Shown: one piece after another, positions 32,521 through 44,864 of the stretch
Layout: each line of letters starts with the position of its first letter
Position numbering within the stretch: position 1 is the stretch's first letter
NCBI RefSeq assembly: GCF_901000735.1
Contig: NC_081545.1
Span: forward strand, 9,967,973 to 10,031,972
Direction of reading: 5' to 3'
Source: Corylus avellana
Taxonomy: Eukaryota; Streptophyta; Magnoliopsida; Fagales; Betulaceae
DNA: 64,000 bases
The notes under the pieces: generated by a model
What the model was told of the DNA's origin: nothing
Database searches by the model: none
The model's input: the letters and a program-made list of their open reading frames with translations, nothing else
Made by a program: the position numbers and the translations under genes

Positions 32521-33830
32521 ACCAAGTCTCATGTATGGGTTTTAGAGAGGGCATTTAGAGAGGGTCAGCACTAGCCTCACGATAAGAGTGAGGTTCGTGA
32601 AGAGTAACAAGAACAGAAAAACAATGATAATCATGGAGATAGGCAGGTGGTGCTCTTACCTTATCGAAGCGACAAGGTTCATGAGAAGGCTTGGGAGTGT
32701 GTGATGCAGTAGGAGGATCCGTAGTCGAATCAGGCAAATTAGAAGCAGCCATAAAAGGTCCGTCCAATGAGCTTTAGTTATCTGCAGATGATCCAAGAAA
32801 TAAGACAATAGAGGGGTCAGTGAAGACATGAGAATATGCAGAGGAGGAATGCGGAAAATGCATTTGACTGGTGAACATTTTATGTTCCCAAAACTCTAAA
32901 TGGCGAGAGATTCGAAGTCTTTGAGCAATGGGGTCATAGCAGCGATAACCAAGGAAGCAACACAAGCGAGAGCGGTGTTCAAGTTTGGTACGCTCATGTG
33001 GAGGAAGAGTGACGAAACAAATACAACCAAAGACACAAAGCAAAGAATAGTTAGGTGTGCTACCATACAAGCACTCATAAGGAGTTTGGTTGTGAATAGT
33101 CGGGGAAGGCACACGATTAATCGTGTAAATAGCAGTGAGAGCAGCCTCACCCCAAAAGCGTTTAGGGAGTGAGGTAGAGATGAGAAGAGCTCTTACAGTG
33201 TCTAAGATGTGATGATGTTTGCATTTTGCACGCCCATTTTGCTGAGAAGTGTAAGGACAAGAACGATGAGAGAGGGTCCCATTTTATTTTAAAAAATTTT
33301 GAAAAGATTTTTCATTATACTCCATAGCATTATCTGAACGAAAAATTTTGATGGTACAAGAAAATTGGGTTTGTACCATTTGTTGAAAATTTTGATAAAC
33401 TTGAGTGAGTTCAGAGCGATGCTGTAATAAATATATCCAAGTATAACGAGAATAATCATCAAGAAAAATAACAAAATAGTGAGATCCCCCTTCAATGGGA
33501 ACAGGCGCAAGGCCCCAAATATCATAATGAACCAAATCAAATGGTGCTGAAGATGAAGACTCACTTTTATTAAAAGATAAATGTGTTTGTTTTCCAAGAT
33601 GACAAGAAACACAATCAAAAGATTTTACATCTACTGATCCTATATGACCTTGAGATGCAAGAAGTTGGACACGTGGTAGAGACGCATGACCCAAACATGA
33701 ATGCCATAAGTTGGAAGAGGCAGTGAGTGTTGTGACAACAGCTACTAAGTGAGTAGGAGTTTGCCAGTCCCAATTAGTTGACCCGTCTGTGGATCCTACA
33801 CATCAACACCCCTGTTAGAAAATCTCAACT
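32521..33830 (-). pseudogene. Copia E integrase
   Basis: In minus order, 33694-33284 contains the GAG-pre-integrase end (MGHASLPRVQLLA, FDCVSCHLGKQTHL) and the catalytic core with DLVHYDIWGLAPVP, YFVIFLDDYSRYTWIYLL and KIFRSDNAMEY. After a stop, 33112-32774 continues with PSPTIHNQTPYECLYGSTPN and CCFLGYRCYDPIAQRLRISR. The D..D spacing of the core is recognisable. The third acidic residue would lie in the broken stretch near 33250, so the enzyme is dead. It would have joined element cDNA to host DNA. Confidence 0.8.
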
Positions 33831-33831
33831 C

Positions 33832-34110
33832 CTAACCTAGTTCACAAAGTTGGCCAACTGAAAGAAGATTTAATGACAATTGGGGAACAAGATATGTGTT
33901 ATCAATAGACAAATTAGGTAAAGAAATAGACCCACTGTGACTAATAGGTAACCTAGAACCATCAGTAGTATAAATGACAGGATTTGGAGAAAAGGCAGAC
34001 TTTTGGGAAAATAAAGTGGGGTCATGGGTCATATGATTATAGCAAGCAGAGTCGATGAACCATGAATTTTTACCTGATTTGATGGACAAGGCAGTAGAGG
34101 AACGAGACAA
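33832..34110 (-). pseudogene. Copia E protease
   Basis: WFIDSACYNHMTHDPTLF carries the copia protease active-site loop with DSA where DSG is usual (WxxDSGAxxHM), followed by VIYTTDGSRLPISHSGSI and YLVPQLSLNLLSVGQLCELG. The DSG-to-DSA change alone would be expected to impair activity. Confidence 0.78.
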
Positions 34111-35058
34111 AACCTGATGGATTAATGCCTCAACGTCAGATGCAGTGAGAGCAAAGGATTGAGATGGGTTCTTAGTGTAAGACGCAGGTGCAGATGAACC
34201 AGATGAAACAACTGCGGCTGTTTGTTGGAAAGGAGCTCATGACTGACGTTTGTTTTGGAGCTTGTAGCAATTAGCAATAGAGTGACCAGGCTGCTTGCAA
34301 TAGTTGCAAATTAGCTTCATGGAGGAAGACTGTGGTGTGAATCGTCTAAGAGGAAATTTAGAAACACTCTGAGGTGTAGCAACGACAACCATATCTAGAG
34401 ATTGCAAGTGCATAGTGGACCGTCAAGTCTCTTCATAAATAAGTTCCGTTAAAGCAGCTTCCAATGTGGGAAGAGGATTGTGGTGTAAGAGAGAAGCCCG
34501 AGTAGGTTCAAAATCTGCACAAAGAGCCATCAAGAAATGCATAAACTTCCGATGATCCTGATACTTTGCAAATATTTCTACATCTTCAAGATGCTTCAGT
34601 TGAGGATCTGCAGCGGATGATTGCTCCCAATGACTATTAGTTTGGGAATAAAAATCAACAATAGACTGACCTGGCTCCTGACGTGTCTGATAAAGTTCAG
34701 TTTCAATCTGAAACTCTAATGAGGCATCATAAGTACAACTGTATCATTTTGCCAAAAACTTCCAAGCAGCCTTTGCATTCCCAAGCTTGGGGAGCAAACT
34801 ATGAATGGAAGGAACTGAAGTATCGGTAAACCAAGAAATAGTCCTATAATTTGCACTATCCCAATCTTCAAATCCACTGGCAAATTTGTCGGCTCACTCA
34901 CCTTCTTTTTGTGTGGGTTCAACATTTGTCCACAAACATAATGCCATAATCTCCTCCCTCTAAAAAAAAACTTCCATATTTTGAGCCCACAACATATAAT
35001 TGGAACCATCTAAAATATTGTCAATGGGACGGACAATATTATCAAGATTGGTAGACAT
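34111..35058 (-). pseudogene. Copia E gag
   Basis: It begins MSTNLDNIVRPIDNILDGSN at 35058, the typical copia gag start (LDG.NY..W). Stops and shifts break the middle. An intact CCHC knuckle ICNYCKQPGHSIANCYKLQN (C-x2-C-x4-H-x4-C) lies near 34319-34265. A run of T at 35060-35072 just upstream marks the leader. Confidence 0.72.
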
Positions 35059-35617
35059 TTTTTTTTTTTTTCGAAAAATGGAAAATATTAAATAAATAAA
35101 CTTGAGGGCAGTAATCCGGTGTAGCGGAGGTACAAGTGCAGCCTCAGGGAATAATCCGGTGTGATGCGCGCACAGCAACTATGGTGCAACCACGAGCAGC
35201 AATCCAGTGTCACATGGTACACGACAATAACTATAGACCTGCGGGCACGAATCCAGTGTGATGTGGGGCTATGGTGTACAGTGGATCTGGCGCGTGAAAG
35301 CGCGTGGAGAGAGTGGGGAACGTGTAGCTAGTGAGACTTACGCTCAGAGAGAGTATCCGGGGCGTGGCGGCACGTGGAGGCGCATGCAGAGCGGCGAAGG
35401 CGCGTGACGGCTTCATTTCTTCACAGACTTTCCGATTTTACACAATTAGACCTCTAAAATTTTCGTCACGTACAAAAACAACCGCAACAAGCGTTTGGTG
35501 TATTGTTGAAACAAAAAGAAACACAAAAAAAAGAAAAAAGAAAAAAAAGGCTCAAACGAAAAAAGAAAACTGTACGGACGGGGAAGGGAGGCTTAAAAGA
35601 GGCACGAAGAAAAAGGT

Positions 35618-35630
35618 GACTTTGATACCA
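35618..35630 (-). promoter_or_regulatory. Primer binding site of copia E
   Basis: Minus-strand TGGTATCAAAGTC directly follows the 5' LTR end (CTACA). It is a variant of the initiator-Met complement TGGTATCAGAGC. Confidence 0.75.
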
Positions 35631-35872
35631 TGTAGAAAAATACAACAAAAAGATAATTGTAGAGAAGAAATTTGTATTTATAATGTGTGTTCAATTGTAC
35701 AATAGAATGGCCTATTTATAGTTGAATGAGGCCCTAAAAGAAAGGAAATACAATAATTACAAAATCACATAAAATCAGCATATTTACAATAATGAATATG
35801 GTCTCAAATATTTCCGTAATATATTGAGAATATTACGGGAATATAATATTGCGGAAATCTAATATTCTAACA
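35631..35872 (-). repeat. 5' LTR of copia E
   Basis: 242 bp, pairs with 30858-31099; 11 differences by hand alignment, no indel seen. Confidence 0.88.
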
Positions 35873-37426
35873 AATTCTATTCAATTTCTAATTTTTCTTT
35901 GCAGTTTTTTATCAAGAAAATTAAAGGGTTGTTCTACTAGTATTCGTTATTGTAAGTACATCCTTAATGAAGGTAGACACTATAGTCTAATCCAAGGAGG
36001 TTGCGTGTCAAAGGATCCAATCGCACTGAGTTATACACTCTGGGAGGCGCGAATCAACTTTTAAGGACAACGCACTTACGTGATTCTATAACATTGTGAG
36101 ATATTTCCATACTCTACTTTTCATATCTTGTATTTTATTTATTTTGTTGTTAATTTTCATATTGTAATTATTTTATATCAACGAGAATTTGTGCACCATC
36201 CCAAATTATTTCCAACAATCTTAAAGGTTGATTTCGTGATGGTTGCACAAATATTTTGATTAGATCATAATAATAGTATTTAAACTTATGAGAAGTCAAA
36301 TACTATAAGAGTTTGCGGTATGCAATTCAATTCGCATACAAGAAAGATGAAATCAATTCTTGAGTGGGAAGATTTTATTATGAAAAAATCTAATAATTGA
36401 TTTGTTTATCAAAAAGAAAAAAAAGTTTAATGTCATGTGTAGGCATTGTAAGTGAAAATATTATGACTAGAAGAGTTTTTGATTATTTGACCCCAAATTT
36501 TGTTAATTTAATTTGTTTGTCGAATAATATTTTATTGATTGGGTTATGAATCTTGCAATTAAAATTATTAAGCCTTTTATGGATTTTTAGAACTTGGCAA
36601 TTTCTATTGTGATATACTGAGTTTGTAAGAGAACATTTACGTTGACTAATAATAACAAAATAAGTGGTTACTCATGTTAAGATGGATAAAAATATATAGG
36701 CATTGCTAACTGTGTGCAAAGAATACAACTTTTCTAAAGATTCTTGCAGGTAAGCACATAGTAGGAGAGAGAGATGTTGTGCTCAAAGCTATCCATTATC
36801 ACAAATACATCCAACTATACATCAACAATGTCACTAACCATCAACAAAACATCAAAAATATGTAAGTGCATTAATACAACATCAAAACACTTAAAAAATC
36901 ATGACTGCCCGACTTCTCCGCAACAACTACAAATAATAAAACCAACAATCAACAAACATGATAACATCTTATCAAGTTTAGGTCATTAAGCGTTGAGTAA
37001 TGTTAAAGTATACGAAGGTCATCGTACTCAACAAATTCAGGATTATAAATTGCGCCTAAACCACAACTTTAACCTACTTACACTACCAACATGTATAACA
37101 TAATAAGTAACCATACCAAACATAACATATAGTGCAAAAACTGTAATCATACCAAACATGGCACATTAGAAAATCTAGTTTGTCAGTTGTAGTCATATGA
37201 TTACATAAATATAGTGGTGCACATATACTTACGGGTATGCTGAACTACAGGAAAATGTATTGATCAACGGGATAGTTTTGAAGCCTGTATCACGGGTTTG
37301 CTTTCAGTGTGATCTCCGTCCTCAATTTCTAATCTTACGTCCTCTACACATATTATGTTGCAAATGTGTTATACACATGCATATTTGGTAGAAAGATAAA
37401 CACAATGTGTGATTATTAAATAATTA
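35873..37426. other. AT-rich stretch, possibly including the eroded 3' end of the CACTA element
   Basis: No gene is supported. Because the CACTA genes read leftward, their 3' end and left terminus should lie here or just beyond. I searched for CACTACA with subterminal repeats like those at 55.3-55.8 kb and did not find them (only a weak CACTACC near 37090). Confidence 0.35.
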
Positions 37427-38269
37427 CTAACCATTAAAATGATCGACATGAAAGATGATCATGTTATTAAAAGAAAAAAAAAACAAAAACAAAAAATATA
37501 TAGCATTACGTGGTCGACTCCCAACTAAAGATCTCACCCTCACGCGGTCTGGGGACTCTGTGTTTGACACAGCTTTAAGTTGAGTCAACTCGGAGCTCGC
37601 CTTCACCATGGACTCAAGCATATGTAAACGGGCCTAATATTTCGCATTTTTTGCAGCCACATATGCAGTCATTTGCTCTCGCCGTGCAGCCATCTGTGCA
37701 TCCATCTTTTCTTTTTGACTAGCCATCTGTGCCCTGTGCTATTTCCTTTCAACTTCTGGTGCTTTTTCAATCATTTGTTCCACCTCCACGTTTCAAGGGT
37801 TCTGTGAGCATGCTCCGGACGATCTATAATATGAATGGATGGTGTCGAGAACTGGTAGGATCCTAGGTCCAACCATTCGAACCCGACCAGCATATTCAGG
37901 CTTATTGTCCAAAGCCTTGGCATATGCGTCGTCCGGTGCCCACCATACCATCCCGTGGGTGATCCTTGACATTGCTGCAAAGTCATTTGGCATAAGCTGC
38001 TTCATCCTCTTTTGTAGGATACATAAAAAGTTTGAGCATTATCTAATTGTTAATCTTAAATAAGTTAATACAAACATAATAATCAAGATACTGTATAAGT
38101 AGCATACAACTCTCTCCTGAATCTCTTGACTTGCATATGTACCAGCTTTTTTTGTGTGGGTGTTGATGTAATTCTGTGCTCGTGTAGGAGTCGGGCCCTC
38201 AATCTTCTACAAAAACAAACAACATGAACATATGTTTAAATATCTATATTAAATATATTAAAATCTTTA

Positions 38270-38333
<64 letters not shown>

Positions 38334-39564
38334 TATATGACACACATACTGTCTCATAGGACACCCTAGCGAAGCTCTTCGAGCTGGTCCAGTGTGGCAT
38401 TTTATTCTTCAATCGTACGCCTCTCATACGCTCTGCATTTTCCTAAATAATTTACATTATTAATATGTGAGCCTTAACACGATTGTAATCAATAAAACTA
38501 CACAAATTTAATAAAACTCGTGACCTACTTGATTAGCGCGAGTACACAATTTCCCCAACAAGCATTCCAAGTCCACGGAGTTGTACTGGTCGAGGTGTTG
38601 CCTCGACGCCATCATAGTCGCAGGAGAATTGCCCAACCGAATTTTAAGGGATTTTTTAAATTCGTGTCTGAGGTTCTTCAGCTTAACGCCCATGTCTTGG
38701 AACGCATTCTGTTTGATGGCATCGAGGTCGTACTTCGGCGAGATGTAGATCGAAGTGCATCTGCATAAGTTTAAAAATGAGAAATTATTGACGTAGTACT
38801 ATATTTTATGCTCAAAATGTAATTTACAAAATAAAGTACACATGCTATCAAAAATTAATAACATCTAATTTACACATACCATCAAGGCGTCCTATAAATC
38901 CTCCTTCGTATGATTTGGTACCTTCGACCATTCATCGTTTATCCTAAAAAAATTCCCACTCCTGACAATCTTTCTGATCATCCATCAAAATTTGAATTCA
39001 CTTAGTCCTACTGGCTGCCACACATTATTATACTCACATACGACCTTTTGCTCGTCAAGGATCCCCCACACGTCATGTGAGTCACTAATGGTCAACACAA
39101 CAAAATTATTGCTTGCATCTGGATTGATATTTAACACATGAATTAGTACCGATATTATTTTAATGTGAATACTAACTACATAACATATACATATATATAT
39201 TGGTATAACTAGCACACATACCTATCGTTCGGACCTGGCGAATACCCAACACTTGCCACTTAGGGTTAGTGGGCTGCATGGCATCAATCCCATCATCATT
39301 CATGTGCTTCGGGGGCTACATGGCATCCATGTCATCCATCTTGGCACTACCGTACAATTGCCGATCAAAATGGTCGGGTGAGACCAACCCTAGTTGGCTC
39401 AGTGACGTGGGCTTTGATAGCGTGGACGTGTCTGGCTCGTACCCACATCCTGGAATGTCTAGGAAATTGAACACAAATTCTTGACTTGACCGACTCTCAC
39501 CTTCCATAGGAGGTGGACTTGGTCGATATACTTCTCCGTGCCTCATAAACAGGCTAGGTGGCAC
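37427..39564 (-). pseudogene. CACTA second gene (Ptta/En-Spm-type transposase), exon remnants
   Basis: Pieces in minus order: 39564-39316 (Ser/Pro-rich start, FNFLDIPGCGYEPDTSTLSK), 38693-38508 (GVKLKNLRHEFKKSLKIRLG), 38427-38340 (KNKMPHWTSSKSFARVSYET), 38005-37793 (AAMSRITHGMVWWAPDDAYA) and then a Met/Gln/Lys-rich coiled coil near 37740-37560. The phrases MPH.TGSKSFA and the RK.LK pattern are what I associate with the Ptta/En/Spm family, the DNA-binding partner of tnp2. A (CT)n(TA)n microsatellite (38270-38333) sits between two pieces. Exon borders are not resolved. Confidence 0.6.
38270..38333. repeat. (CT)n(TA)n compound microsatellite
   Basis: About 16 CT units are followed by about 15 TA units, in a probable intron of the CACTA second gene. 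The I-Y/E-R repeats in the overlapping ORF are artefacts. Confidence 0.95.
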
Positions 39565-39880
39565 CTCCGCACTGGGGTCCTAAGTATCACCATCATATAC
39601 AACCCTATCGAAGGTGCTCTCGGCATCACTCACACAGGTGGTATCTCTGTGCTCTTAACTTCCCTCGATAACTCATACCAACTTGCAAAATACATCACAC
39701 ACCCAATCAATATTGACACTAACTAAATATTTACCAACATATATAAATGAGTCACATGTTTAAAAATTAAATATATACCAATCAATGTATAAATTAATTT
39801 CATGTACAATAATATACAATAATTACTAATCAATATAAAAATAAATAAATATATACCAATCAATGTACAATATTCAATTC

Positions 39881-41855
39881 TTATGGAATTACATACCCTT
39901 CGGTTGGTGCTAAGTCGGGTCGGTCGTCTTCAAAGTCATCATGCGGATCATGATCATGATTAATGTTCAAAAGGAGCAGCTCATTCTCGTGGTAGTTGGC
40001 ACATGCATCATGAAACCCTTGACCTTGACCAACGTCGTACATGTTTCTAGGTTTAGTCCTTATCGTGCACGCCCAATTTGGGTTCCTTTCATCTTCGACG
40101 TAAAATACTTGGTCAACTTGGGAAGTTAGCACATATGGCTCATCAACAATCCGCTCTCCCGTGTGAATAAGGTTTTTGAAGTTGACAAGCGTTAGGCCAT
40201 ACTTGTCCACCTTGTATCCCCATATCCCTTGTCTTGTCCGCCCAATCACACTTGAACATAACATACCTAGTCATGTCGTAATACTCCACCTTAATTATTT
40301 TGGTTAACTTTCCGTAGTATGTTTCGCCATCAATAGTTAGGGGTGCAAAGGCGGTTACGGTTAGCGGTTAGTGGCAATAACCGCTAACCGTAACCGCCTT
40401 AGCGGTTAGTAGATTTCACTAACCGTAACCGCTAACCGCCTAACGGTTAGCGGTTAGCGGTTAGCGGTTAACCGCCGGTTAGCGGTTAGCGAAATAGATA
40501 ACCGCCCGCTAACCGCTTTTTTAAAATTGGGCTTTTTCTTTGGACTTTTTGGGCTTTCTTTAGGGCTTTTTGGGCTTTTTTTTTTGGGCTTTTTTTTACC
40601 CTCATTTTTTTTTCTTGTATTTTTAATATCTTCTAAATCCTAAATTCCTAAAGTATCTAATGATGCTTTAATTAAATTGTAGACTTGTAGTTATAAGTAA
40701 TATATTGTTTAATTCAATTGAATCAATTATGATTATCATTGTACATGAATCATATGATTAACTTATAGACTTATGACTTATGAGTTATGTCATATTATAT
40801 ATGCATTATTTATTATTATATAATCATATGATTTAATGATCAAGTCATCATGTAATATAACCATATCAATTATAGTGATAATATATAAATTACTAAAATT
40901 ATAATGATAATACATTAATACTTAAATTGTGTTTATAAGTAACACATTGGTCATTGTTTAATCCAATGTCAGTTACTTAATTTGATATTATACGAATCAT
41001 ATCATCATTGTATATTAATAATATGATTCACTTGAAGTCTTGAATAAAATATTTGAATTGTCATTGAATCATATGATTAAGTATTGATATTATACATTTA
41101 TATTATTCATATACATATGTAGACTTATATAGACTTATAACATATATAGACTTATAAGTTTATAACATACATTGGAAATAAGTCTCTAGATATTTAATTG
41201 TTGTATTAGTATGAATTGATATACTTATGAGTTATGTCATATTATATATGTATAATTTGTTATTATATAATCAAATGATTTAATGATCAATCTCATGTGA
41301 TATAATCATATAAATTATAGTGATAATATATTAATACTCAAATTGTGATTTAATTATTTTTTAAAAAAAATTGTAATTTAATGATCAAGTGATTATATGA
41401 TATAATCATATAAATTATAGTGATAATATATTAATACTCAAATTGTGATTTAATGATCAAGTGATTATGTTATATGTATAAATATTTTTATAATTATAAT
41501 TATAAAAATATATTATATAAAAAGGCGGTTAGCGGTTAGCGGTTACGGTTAGTAGACCCAATAACCGCTAACCGCTAACCGCTAGGCGGTTATAGCGGTT
41601 AGGCGGTTAGCGGTTAATGCGGTTAGGCGGTTAGGCGGTTGGCAGTTATAGCGGTTAGCGGTTAGCGGTTAGCGGGCGGTTTTTAACCGCCCGCCTTTGC
41701 ACCCCTATCAATAGTTGACACACACATGCCGCTGCAAGAGTGCAGAACAACTTGTCGGTAACCATATAGCTGTTATATTGGAGTGCTGTTTTGATCGGCC
41801 CTTTACAATGCATTACCTGTTTATCACTCATTTCCATCGTACGTCGATCGTCCAA
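39881..41855 (-). pseudogene. CACTA DUF4216 region, split by a hAT-type insertion
   Basis: 41855-41716 plus 40337-39881 on the minus strand. Upstream of the insertion comes RRTMEMSDKQVMHCKGPIKT and YNSYMVTDKLF. Downstream, across TCAATAGT, come DGETYYGKLTKIIKVEYYDM and, after a shift, GIWGYKVDKYGLTLVNFKNL, VLTSQVDQVFYVEDERNPNW and IRTKPRNMYDVG. The V.QVFYV.D...W phrase is diagnostic for DUF4216, the C-terminal module of plant CACTA transposases. Its molecular role is not known to me. Confidence 0.72.
40338..41707. mobile_element. Non-autonomous hAT element with GCGGTTA subterminal repeats
   Basis: Termini are TAGGGGTGCAAAGGCGG and, inverted, CCGCCTTTGCACCCCTA. A perfect 8-bp duplication TCAATAGT lies at 40330-40337 and 41708-41715. 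Both ends carry tandem GCGGTTA/TAACCGC heptamers (about 40353-40512 and 41524-41690). The AT-rich middle has three imperfect copies of a ~100-base unit with GATTTAATGATCAAGT and AATTATAGTGATAATATATT (about 40830, 41275, 41370). It encodes no protein. The TIR sequence and 8-bp duplication place it in hAT. Confidence 0.88.
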
Positions 41856-42223
41856 TCGATCGACCTGCGATTATATTAAAATGAAATACGCATACTTATT
41901 GTGGTGAGGAAATAGGAATGAGAAGCAAATATTTCATAATTTAATTGGTATACATGACATTAGACTTACGTATTCATGGTATCAATTGCAAATTTTCTCA
42001 AAATGTTGGGTCTCCAACTGATCATCCATCGTTCATCCCCTATTGCATACTCACCTAAGCGTATCCATATGCATCCTACAATTTGAAATTATGATTTTAT
42101 AATTTACAACTAATGGCATAAGATGAATTAACATGCACATGCTAGTAACACGACTCACGTCAGCAATTGAAGGAACTCGTCCGAGTTAAACATAATATCT
42201 CGGTGAATCTGTATCAATGTGCA

Positions 42224-43097
42224 TCAGTCATGGTTGACACGTTGACCTGCCCCTTTAGACTCATCCGGGTTTCTTTGGGGGCTATTGTGAAATGTTAGTG
42301 CGTTATCTACATACATCGAACAGAACATCACCAACTCATTTGTTATGTAGCCCTCCGCAATGCAGCCCTCAGAAGCTGTATTATTGCGCACATTAGATTT
42401 GAAGCCCCCAAGGGTCCTACATATGAAAATCACTCAATCATTGCAGTTATTCATTGATTTCTAATGGAGGGCAAAAAATAATGATTTAAGTAAAAATTTA
42501 CCTCTCAGCTGGATACATCCACCAAAACTGTATCGGTCCACCGAGTCGACATTCACAGACAATATGCACAACAACATAAACAATGCTGGTAAAAAAAACC
42601 AGGGGAATACTTGTTCTATCTTACACAAAGTGATACAGATATCACCCTCAAGTTGGTTCATATCCTCTTGTGTCAATGTTTTTAAACGTATGCCCATGAA
42701 GAATGCATACAACTCAACCAGAGCCCTAACCACGTTACTTAACAGGGATCCACGCAACGCAATAGGCAGAAGCTGTTACATCAATACGTGGCTGTCATGA
42801 CTCTTCAAACCCACAATCGTACGTTCCTGAAGTTTTATACATTAGGAAAAGTTCGAGGCATATCTGTCGGGCACCCTTACATCTTGGAATACTTTCAAGA
42901 AATTAGTTTTATCTGCATTAAACATCGTGTGACAAGCTGCTGACATATATGTTTTCCCATTCTCGCCTGTGAACGAATGAAGTTTAGGTCTCAAACTCAT
43001 TTCACACAAGTCTTTATGGGATTTGAGGTTGTCCTTCATTTTCCCTTTAATGTCCAGTATTGTGTCAAGTATATTGTCCATTACATTTTTTCTCTAT
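42224..43097 (-). pseudogene. CACTA tnp2 end and DUF4218 region
   Basis: 43081-42842 continues tnp2 from the solo-LTR break: MDNILDTILDIKGKMKDNLK, HKDLCEMSLRP, ACHTMFNADKTNF. 42757-42461 is the DUF4218 module (LVELYAFFMGIRLKTLTQED, DICITLCKIEQVFPWFF). 42433-42224 has SEGCIAEGYITNE. The matching family text is EDI..TLC.LE..FPP.FFD and EG.IAEGY. Between the segments there are frame breaks. Confidence 0.75.
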
Positions 43098-43218
43098 GTG
43101 CATGTAACGCCCCAAAAATTAATTAACTGGTAATTAATTCCACGGTTCGTCTCCCAGCCTTATCCCTCACAGAACAAGACTCAGGGATCTTTACTCCTCA
43201 AAAAGAGAGGATACTGAG

Positions 43219-44555
43219 TGATAAGTGCTAAAATATTCATATTTTCAGCTCTTAACTTGCATGTTCTATTCCTTTCGTTTTACTTAATTAGGCCATTTTA
43301 ATTCATTTTTGTGTTTTTCATACTTTTACAGGCTTTTGGAAGAAAATGAAGTAAAAATAGGTGATTTGTGCCCAAAAGAGAAAATGAAGACAATTAGAGC
43401 TCCCTGGTATTGCGATCAATCGCAGGGTACCTGCTATCGAGCGCAATACCCGAGAGGACATAGCAGCAAATAGGCCAGGAGCGATCGAGTGTATGCCAAA
43501 AGAAGGAACGATCGCAGACATGCGATCGAGCGCACACGGGCTGCGATCAAGCGCATCCGTGCACAGGAGACTTATCAAGTGGCGGCTAGATTGACAATAT
43601 TTCCATATTAGGGTTTTCCAATTCCAAGTTGTAATAGGTCTCAAAACCCTACGAATTCCCTAGGTTTACTACTTTGTCTAGGACTTCTAAAGCCTATAAA
43701 TAGACCCTTAAGCCTCTAGAATTGGGAGACTGGGGGAAGGAGAAGAATAGGAGCTCTTCAAGTTCAAGTCTCGGGTTTATTCTTTTCTTTTCTTTAATTT
43801 ATGTTTAACATCAACTTTATGTGTAGCTAATTTACTTAGTAGGGCTAGATTGAAGCCCTAGTTATGTTAAATTAATATTTCAATCTTGGCGCCTTGTGAT
43901 GATCTTGTTGTGCTATTTAACTTGATTAATACCTACTTGCATGAATTCCTCATATGTGTGTGCCTGATCAACATGTGCATGTGGTATGGACTAGTTAGTT
44001 AGATCAATTTGAATGACCGAGTTCTGGGTTTAACTTAAGTAACAAAAGAATCCACACCGCGATTCTTGGGTTAATCAACAGGGGGAACCGGAAGTATACA
44101 CCCATTCCCTAGGCCTCGTGTGTTTGTTGATTTCTATAGAACATATGATTTTCTAAAGAACAACTTAGTATATACCATGCGAAATCCTTTAGGAAAGAAA
44201 AGAGTTAGAGTATACACCCATGCCTAACTCGTTGCTTAGGGAAATCTATAGCTTAAGGAGTATACACCCATGCCCTTAGGTTGGCCAACATTAGATATGC
44301 ATAACATGATCAAAGCATTGGCATATTGTTATATCAATTGAATATAATTAGTGGTGGATATCAAAGCTCTACTCGTTTTATTATTATCAACTCAATCTCT
44401 AATTTACTTAAGGAAATTATTTTTAAACGGAAATTCAGCAATCCTCATGGGAATGATCCTACACTTGCACCATATACTACTATGTTGACCTTGTACACTT
44501 GCAGGTAAAACATACAAATATTTACCTATTAATTTAGGTAGATTTTTGCACAACA
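43219..44555 (+). repeat. 5' LTR of gypsy C
   Basis: TGATAAGTGCTAAAATATTC to TTTTTGCACAACA, 1,337 bp. The TATA motif CCTATAAATAG is near 43694-43704. Five or so GCGATCGAGCGCA-like motifs lie upstream of it at 43424-43560. An internal series of GGAGTATACACCCATGCC-like units lies at 44090-44280. Confidence 0.85.
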
Positions 44556-44560
44556 AGTTT

Positions 44561-44579
44561 TTGGCGCTGTTGCCGGGGA
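44561..44579 (+). promoter_or_regulatory. Primer binding site, gypsy C
   Basis: TTGGCGCTGTTGCCGGGGA lies a few bases after the LTR. Same type as family A, with one base changed (GCTG for GCCG). Confidence 0.8.
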
Positions 44580-44864
44580 TTGTTTGATTTTGTTTGGAAT
44601 TTTTGTTTCCTTTAATTTAATTTTGCTTTTAAATTTTTCTGTTTTTATAGTCTTTTCCACAGTTCCTGTTTTACCTCTGGAGGTGCGATCGATCGCCCAA
44701 CCAAAGCGATCGAGCGCATCAGTGCAATCGAACGCACCTTACGGTGCGATCAATCGCACATCCAGAGAGCATCACAGTTACTGCACTAATTACAGAACTG
44801 ATTTATTTCTTTTATTTTTCTTTTTCTTTTTCTTTTGTTATTTCATTTTCTTTTTGTTTTAATC

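Larger units (their letters stand above)
30858..35872 (-). mobile_element. Full-length Ty1/copia element E, decayed
   Basis: A 5,015-bp element on the minus strand with 242-bp LTRs at both ends, a primer binding site next to the 5' LTR (35872-35631) and a polypurine tract next to the 3' LTR (31099-30858). Domain order is gag, protease, integrase, RT, RNase H, as in copia. Flanks read AATTT (30853-30857) and AATTC (35873-35877), a likely 5-bp duplication with one change. I count 11 mismatches between the LTRs over 242 bases, so the insertion is not recent. Stops and shifts have broken the polyprotein. Confidence 0.88.

Noticed and set aside
37081..37100. CACTACC near 37090 as the left terminus of the CACTA element
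   Set aside because: It lacks the CACTACAAAAA match to the right end and has no subterminal repeats behind it.
40353..41690. Telomere-like or interstitial telomeric repeat (TTAGCGG-type heptamers)
   Set aside because: The heptamers lie inside a hAT-type element with inverted ends and a perfect 8-bp duplication, and the unit is GCGGTTA, not TTTAGGG.
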